A stretch of DNA of 64,000 nucleotides from the NCBI RefSeq assembly GCF_015477355.1, contig NZ_JADLRJ010000003.1:434001-498000 (forward strand). The letters run 5' to 3'. Each line of letters opens with the position of its first letter. The stretch's first letter is position 1. The DNA is from Nocardia blacklockiae. GTDB lineage: Bacteria > Actinomycetota > Actinomycetes > Mycobacteriales > Mycobacteriaceae. This document shows, piece after piece, positions 59,705-64,000 of the stretch. The notes beneath the pieces were generated by a model. That model was not told the origin of the DNA. It searched no databases and saw only the letters and a program-made list of their open reading frames with translations. The position numbers were made by a program, and so were the translations under genes.

Positions 59705-61255
59705 TCAGGGGTGGTGGGCGAATGCCGCTCGGGCGGCCGGGAGGGCGGCTGAGCGGTCGGATTCGACCAGGCCGATGCGGGTGCGGCGGTCGAGGAGGTC
59801 GTCCTCGGTCAGTGCGCCCTCGTGGGTGACGGCGTAGGCGAATTCCGCTCGCGTTACGTCGATTCCGGGGGCCACGGGCTCGGCCAGGGCCGGGTCCGTG
59901 CGGACGAGGCGCAGGATTTCCGTGGCCTCGATGCCGTAGCGTTCGATCAGCACCGGCGGCGCGGGGATCCGATCGCGTTCCGCGCCGGAGACCGCGCCCA
60001 CCAAAGGGATTCGCTGGGTGACACACGGCGACGCGGGCGGTCCGGCGTGCGCGACGGCGGCGTCCACGGCGTCCTGGGCCATCTTGCGGTAGGTGGTGAG
60101 TTTGCCGCCGACGACGGTGATCGGTCCGCCGGGGGAGTGCAGCACCGCGTGTTCGCGGGAGATGTCGGCGGTGCTGTCGTCGGCGCTGCGCAGCAGGGGG
60201 CGCAGGCCGGCGAAGCTGCCACGGATATCACTGCGCCGCAAGGGTTCCCGCAGCACCGTGTTGACGGTGTCGAGCAGGAATTCGATCTCGGCGTCGGAGG
60301 GCACCGGCTCGTCGGGGATCGGTCCGGGGGCGTCCTCGTCGGTGAGGCCGAGATACACCCGGCCGTGCGCGGCGGGGAAGGCGAAGACGAAGCGGCTGGT
60401 GCTGCCCGGAATCGGCACCGTCAGCGAGGCGGTCAGGCCGCCGAACGCCGCCGCGTCGAACACCAGGTGGGTGCCGCGGCTGGGCCGCAGTTCGATGCTC
60501 GGATCCACGTGGTCGGCCCAGACGCCGGTGGCGTTGATCACCGAACGGGCTCGCACGGACAGGGTTTCGCCGGTGAGCGTGTCGTGCAGGCGGGCCGAGT
60601 CGCCGGTGACGTCCTGCGCGCGTACCCGGGTCAGTACCGACGCGCCGTGGGCCGCCGCGGTGCGCGCGATGGCGACCACCAGGCGGGCATCGTCCACCAG
60701 CTGACCGTCCCAGGCGAGCAGGCCACCGCGTAAACCGTTGCGGCGCAGCGTGGGTGCCAGGCGCAAGGCCTCGGCGGCCGCGATCCGCCGCGAGCGGGGC
60801 AGGACCGCGGGCGAGGTTCCGGCGGTGCGGCGCAGCACGTCTCCGGCCGCGAAGCCCGCCCGCACCAGGGCACGCTGTGCGGTGCCGACGCCGGGGAGCA
60901 GCGGGACCACCTGGGGGAGGGCGCGGGTCAGATGCGGTGCCGTGGTGGTGAGCAGGATGTCGCGTTCCACGGCGCTCTCGTGGGCGATCCCCACGCCGCC
61001 GCTCGCCAGGTAGCGCAGCCCGCCGTGCACGAGTTTGGAACTCCACCGGCTGGTCCCGAACGCCAGGTCGTGCTGTTCCACCAGCACGGTCCGCAGCCCG
61101 CGGGTAGCGGCATCCAGCGCCACGCCCGCACCCGTGACCCCACCCCCGATCACGAGCACATCGATCACGCCACCATCCCCGAGCGCCAGCAACTCCCGCT
61201 CCCGCCGCCCCGCATTCAGCCTCGAATCCCCGAGACCCGCACTCCCATCAACCAT
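59705..61255 (-). CDS. glpD: Glycerol-3-phosphate dehydrogenase (FAD, membrane-associated)
   Basis: The protein is 516 residues from ATG 61255, with AGGAG seven bases upstream; ATG 61276 is an alternative. The FAD-binding VLVIGGGVTGAGVALDAATR and the family segments GTSRWSSKLVHGGLRYLASG, INATGVWADHVD and VVGGKLTTYRKMAQDAVDAA are diagnostic. It oxidises sn-glycerol-3-phosphate to DHAP with quinone as acceptor, at the membrane. It is next to a TetR gene and a divergent alkyl-DHAP synthase-like gene, the same order as Rv2249c-Rv2251. The DHAP it makes could feed that enzyme. Confidence 0.95.
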   Translation of the reverse strand: MVDGSAGLGDSRLNAGRRERELLALGDGGVIDVLVIGGGVTGAGVALDAATRGLRTVLVEQHDLAFGTSRWSSKLVHGGLRYLASGGVGIAHESAVERDILLTTTAPHLTRALPQVVPLLPGVGTAQRALVRAGFAAGDVLRRTAGTSPAVLPRSRRIAAAEALRLAPTLRRNGLRGGLLAWDGQLVDDARLVVAIARTAAAHGASVLTRVRAQDVTGDSARLHDTLTGETLSVRARSVINATGVWADHVDPSIELRPSRGTHLVFDAAAFGGLTASLTVPIPGSTSRFVFAFPAAHGRVYLGLTDEDAPGPIPDEPVPSDAEIEFLLDTVNTVLREPLRRSDIRGSFAGLRPLLRSADDSTADISREHAVLHSPGGPITVVGGKLTTYRKMAQDAVDAAVAHAGPPASPCVTQRIPLVGAVSGAERDRIPAPPVLIERYGIEATEILRLVRTDPALAEPVAPGIDVTRAEFAYAVTHEGALTEDDLLDRRTRIGLVESDRSAALPAARAAFAHHP

Positions 61256-61379
61256 CCCGCCACTCCTGTCCTTCATCCCGCAAACCCGCCCTCGTGCCGA
61301 CCGTTCCGCCGCTGCCGCCATACATCCCCGAAACTTGCTGTCGTGCCGACCGTTTCGCATAGCCAGCGCCCCGGGTGGG

Positions 61380-61997
61380 TCATGCGTAGCGCTCGCCGTC
61401 TTCGGGGAGTAGGTAGCCGTCGATGGCGCGGGCCAGTTCGGCGTCGAGTTGGTCGTCGTCGAGGAGGTGGCCGACGGTGCCGGCGGATTGGACGACGGAC
61501 TGGCCGATCAGCAGGAGCATGGTGGCCAGGTGGTCGGGGTCGCCGGCGCGGATCGAGCCGTCGCGGTGGCCCTCGCGGATCACGGCGGCGAACAGCAGGA
61601 TCAGTTCGCGCTGGTTGCGGCCGAGGCGGCCGAACACGTAGGTCAGCATCAGGTCGGTGTCGGTGCGGAAGATCTTGCCGAACAACCGGTTCGAGCGCAG
61701 CATCGCCGCCCCCGCCACCACGCCCTGCACCAGCCGGGCCCGCGCCGGTCCGCTCGCCGGGATGGTCCGCCCGACGATGCCGCGCATCTCCCGGACCAGT
61801 AGCTCCGCGATGAGGGAGCCGGTGTCGGGCCAGCGCCGGTAGACCGTGGGGCGGCTGACCCCGGCGCGCCGGGCCACTTCCGTGAGCGTGGTGCGCCGCA
61901 CCCCGAACTCCTCGACGCAGGCGCGGCCCGCGTCGAGTATCGCCACGTCGATGGCGGACAGTTCGTCGGCGTCGGCCGTGTCGTCCATCGTGTGCAT
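61380..61997 (-). CDS. TetR-family regulator of the glycerolipid block
   Basis: The protein is 205 residues. The HTH has GVRRTTLTEVARRAGVSRPT and VYRRWPDTGSLIAELL. The C-terminal domain (VIREGHRDGSIRAGDPDHLA) is typical TetR. ATG 61988 is an alternative start. It is divergent from the alkyl-DHAP synthase-like gene, with a symmetric 35-base element between them, and corresponds by position to Rv2250c. Control of both neighbours is inferred. Confidence 0.92.
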   Translation of the reverse strand: MHTMDDTADADELSAIDVAILDAGRACVEEFGVRRTTLTEVARRAGVSRPTVYRRWPDTGSLIAELLVREMRGIVGRTIPASGPARARLVQGVVAGAAMLRSNRLFGKIFRTDTDLMLTYVFGRLGRNQRELILLFAAVIREGHRDGSIRAGDPDHLATMLLLIGQSVVQSAGTVGHLLDDDQLDAELARAIDGYLLPEDGERYA

Positions 61998-62055
61998 TTC
62001 CGTTTCACCACCAAATCGCGGGCGGGTCCCGTGTCCGGGGCCGCGCCGGGCTATT

Positions 62056-62090
62056 CGTTACTGCTTGACGTTATATGTCAGACTGTAACG
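62056..62090. promoter_or_regulatory. Symmetric operator candidate between tetR and the AGPS-like gene
   Basis: CGTTAC (62056-62061) pairs with GTAACG (62085-62090) and TGAC (62066-62069) with GTCA (62077-62080). Both pairs are centred on 62073, with an AT-rich core. It ends one base before the flavoprotein start codon. Confidence 0.7.
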
Positions 62091-62091
62091 C

Positions 62092-63732
62092 ATGGTCGAC
62101 ACACAGCACGAGACTTCGCCGCGAATGCCGGTCGAGTCGGCGGAGCGCCCGAGTATGGTGTGGGACGCCTGGGGCATTCCGGCCGGTCACGCGCCGCTTC
62201 CCGAGCGGATCCGCACGCTGCTGGCGCAGGTGTTCGGAGTGTCCGGTGAGCCGGTGCCCCGTCGCGACGAGGGCGATGTGCCGCTCCGCGACCCGGCGCT
62301 GACGGCCGCGCAGTTCGCGGGGTTGTCCGCGGTGGTCGGCGCCGAGTTCGTCTCGGTCGACCACCGGGACCGGCTGTTGCACGCCGGCGGCAAGAGCACT
62401 CCCGACCTGCTGCGCCGCCGGGCCGAGGGCCCGCAGGACGCTCCCGACGCCGTCGTCTTCCCGGCCGATCACGACGAGGTGCTGGCGGTGCTGGCGCACT
62501 GTGCCGAGCAGGGCATCGCCGTGGTGCCCTTCGGCGGCGGCACCAGCGTGGTGGGCGGGGTGGACCCGGCGCGCGGCCGGTTCGATGCCGTCGTCGCGCT
62601 GGATCTGCGGCGTCTCGACTCGCTCACGGAGGTCGACCCGATCGCCGCCACCGCCACCCTGGGCGCGGGGCTGACCGGGCCGCAGGCGGAGAAACTGCTT
62701 GCCGGACACGGGCTTTCGCTCGGACATTTCCCGCAGAGCTTCGAGTTCGCCAGCATCGGCGGATTCGCCGCCACGCGCTCGTCGGGGCAGGCGTCGGCGG
62801 GCTACGGCCGTTTCGACGACATGATTCAGCGGCTGCTGATCGCTACGCCCAGCGGCACATTGGATCTCGGCCGCGCCCCCGCCTCGGCCGCGGGCCCGGA
62901 TCTGCGCGAGCTGTTCGCCGGTTCGGAAGGCGTGCTGGGCGTGATCACCTCGGTCACCCTGCGGGTGCATCCGGCACCGGAAGCCGTTGCGTACCAAGCG
63001 TGGTCGTTCCCCGATTTCGCCACCGGCGCGGCGGCGCTGCGCACCGTGGTGCAGGAGGGCGCGGCGCCTACCGTGCTGCGGCTGTCCGACGAGGCCGAGA
63101 CCGGACTCAATCTGGCGCGCTCCGGCGATATCGGGGGCGCGCCGGTGACCGGCTGCCTGGCCGTCACCACCTTCGAGGGCAGCGCGGCACACGTGGCGGC
63201 CCGCAGCGCCGAGGCGACGGCGCTGCTCGCCACGGCGGGCGGCACCGCCCTCGGCGAGCAGCCCGCGCGCGAGTGGGAGCACGGCCGGTTCGCCGCGCCG
63301 TACCTGCGCGACGCCCTGCTCGACGTCGGAATCCTCTGTGAGACATTGGAAACCGCGACCAGCTGGTCGAACTTGGCGCGGCTGAAGGGGGATGTCACCA
63401 CGGCGCTGACCGACTCGCTCACCGCTCAGGGCACTCCGGCGCTCGTGATGTGCCACATCTCGCACACCTATCCGACCGGCGCGTCGCTCTACTTCACCGT
63501 GGTGGCCAAGCAGCTCGACGACCCGATCGCGCAGTGGTTGCGAGCCAAGCGCGCCGCGGGCGATGCCATCGCGGCGGCCGGCGGCACCATCACCCACCAT
63601 CACGCCGTCGGCGCGGATCACCGGCCGTGGCTTCCCGACGAGATCGGGGACCTCGGTGTGCGGGTGCTGCGCGCGGTCAAGGCCGCGGTGGATCCCGTGG
63701 GCATCCTCAATCCCGGAAAGCTGATCCCGTGA
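62092..63732 (+). CDS. FAD-binding oxidase, alkyldihydroxyacetonephosphate synthase-like
   Basis: The 546-residue protein has the vanillyl-alcohol-oxidase-type FAD domain: VVPFGGGTSVVGGVDPARGR and GGFAATRSSGQASAGYGRFD. The C-terminal substrate domain has SHTYPTGASLYFTV and GGTITHHHAVGADHRPWLPD, the HHH motif characteristic of AGPS. In eukaryotes AGPS makes ether lipid precursors. In bacteria, such as Rv2251, the role is unproven. It starts at the edge of the symmetric operator and is followed by a lipid-kinase gene. Confidence 0.9.
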   Translation: MVDTQHETSPRMPVESAERPSMVWDAWGIPAGHAPLPERIRTLLAQVFGVSGEPVPRRDEGDVPLRDPALTAAQFAGLSAVVGAEFVSVDHRDRLLHAGGKSTPDLLRRRAEGPQDAPDAVVFPADHDEVLAVLAHCAEQGIAVVPFGGGTSVVGGVDPARGRFDAVVALDLRRLDSLTEVDPIAATATLGAGLTGPQAEKLLAGHGLSLGHFPQSFEFASIGGFAATRSSGQASAGYGRFDDMIQRLLIATPSGTLDLGRAPASAAGPDLRELFAGSEGVLGVITSVTLRVHPAPEAVAYQAWSFPDFATGAAALRTVVQEGAAPTVLRLSDEAETGLNLARSGDIGGAPVTGCLAVTTFEGSAAHVAARSAEATALLATAGGTALGEQPAREWEHGRFAAPYLRDALLDVGILCETLETATSWSNLARLKGDVTTALTDSLTAQGTPALVMCHISHTYPTGASLYFTVVAKQLDDPIAQWLRAKRAAGDAIAAAGGTITHHHAVGADHRPWLPDEIGDLGVRVLRAVKAAVDPVGILNPGKLIP

Positions 63733-63832
63733 ACCAGTTGTGCTGTGCCGCCGCGCTTTCCCCGCTGGCACGAACCGGTGCGCGAGCGGCGCGGACCGTA
63801 ATCATCCGTCCGTTGGTCGGGAGGATGGTGCG

Positions 63833-64000
63833 GTGAGTGTCCGGTCGGTCCTGTTGGTGACCAATCCGCTGTCGGGGCAGGGGCGGGGCCTGACGGCCGC
63901 CGCCGCGGCCACCGCGCATTTCACCGCGCGCGGCGTCCAGGTCACGCCGGTGCACGGTGAGACGGCCGCGGATTCCGTGCGGTCGGTCCGCGCCGCGCTG
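63833..64000 (+). CDS. Diacylglycerol/lipid kinase, 5' part only
   Basis: Translation from GTG 63833 (GGAGG at 63820-63824) gives VSVRSVLLVTNPLSGQGRGL, the DAGK catalytic-domain N-terminus with NPxSG, and runs off the window after 56 residues. By position it corresponds to Rv2252, a diacylglycerol kinase linked to phosphatidylinositol mannoside synthesis. The catalytic GGDGT lies beyond the end. Confidence 0.85.
   Translation, partial: MSVRSVLLVTNPLSGQGRGLTAAAAATAHFTARGVQVTPVHGETAADSVRSVRAAL

Overview
The window comes from a high-GC actinobacterium of the Mycobacteriales, most likely Nocardia or a close relative. The evidence is very high third-position GC, frequent GTG starts, the tig-clpP1-clpP2-clpX block, a DinB-type mycothiol-enzyme family member, and a divergent glpD / TetR / alkyl-DHAP-synthase-like / diacylglycerol-kinase block whose order matches Rv2249c-Rv2252 of Mycobacterium tuberculosis. 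The genus is inferred from gene content only.

Layout. 0-9.1 kb holds small metabolic and regulatory genes: an ECF sigma factor with a thioredoxin-fold protein, an XRE-TPR regulator, two alpha/beta hydrolases, a TetR regulator, two proline-rich membrane proteins and a VOC protein. 9.2-34.2 kb (minus strand) is the outstanding part, a four-gene operon. It encodes a two-part protein resembling immunity proteins, a YbaB/EbfC-like protein, a WXG100-type protein with a proline-rich linker, and a single polypeptide of about 7,140 residues. 34.3-42 kb is core genome: NUDIX hydrolase, sensor kinase, FKBP lipoprotein, a minisatellite, trigger factor, ClpP1, ClpP2 and ClpX, closed by a strong terminator. 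42-57 kb is an accessory metabolic stretch with several regulators next to clear palindromic operators, a class II deacetylase, two molybdopterin oxidoreductases with FdhD, and an MFS exporter. 57-64 kb carries a queA interrupted by one in-frame amber codon, an SDR, a two-domain VOC protein and the conserved glycerolipid block.

The giant protein joins modules that normally belong to separate proteins. In order these are: a WXG100-like head with hydrophobic segments; about 1,000 residues of low-complexity linker; an RsbW-like ATPase; sigma-like helical regions; eleven LuxR-type HTH domains in three clusters; a kinase-like domain with an altered catalytic loop; two GntR-type HTHs; a calpain-like cysteine protease domain with an intact Cys-His-Asn set; a DUF218-like domain; a complete MFS transporter; a papain-fold domain resembling Tox-PL with a Cys-His-Asp set; LacI-like HTHs; a second MFS transporter; and a C-terminal aminoglycoside-phosphotransferase-like kinase with an intact Brenner motif. 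Similar linker motifs separate the modules. It may be a membrane-anchored signalling or toxin megaprotein, or a bacterial polyprotein cut by its own protease domains. The sequence cannot decide between these.

Regulation is readable at several loci. Palindromes sit in the divergent promoters of the MarR (43.3 and 53.6 kb) and TetR (50.8 and 62.07 kb) regulators, and a dyad lies just upstream of the giant operon (34.24 kb). I saw no tRNA, rRNA, CRISPR array, insertion sequence or prophage.
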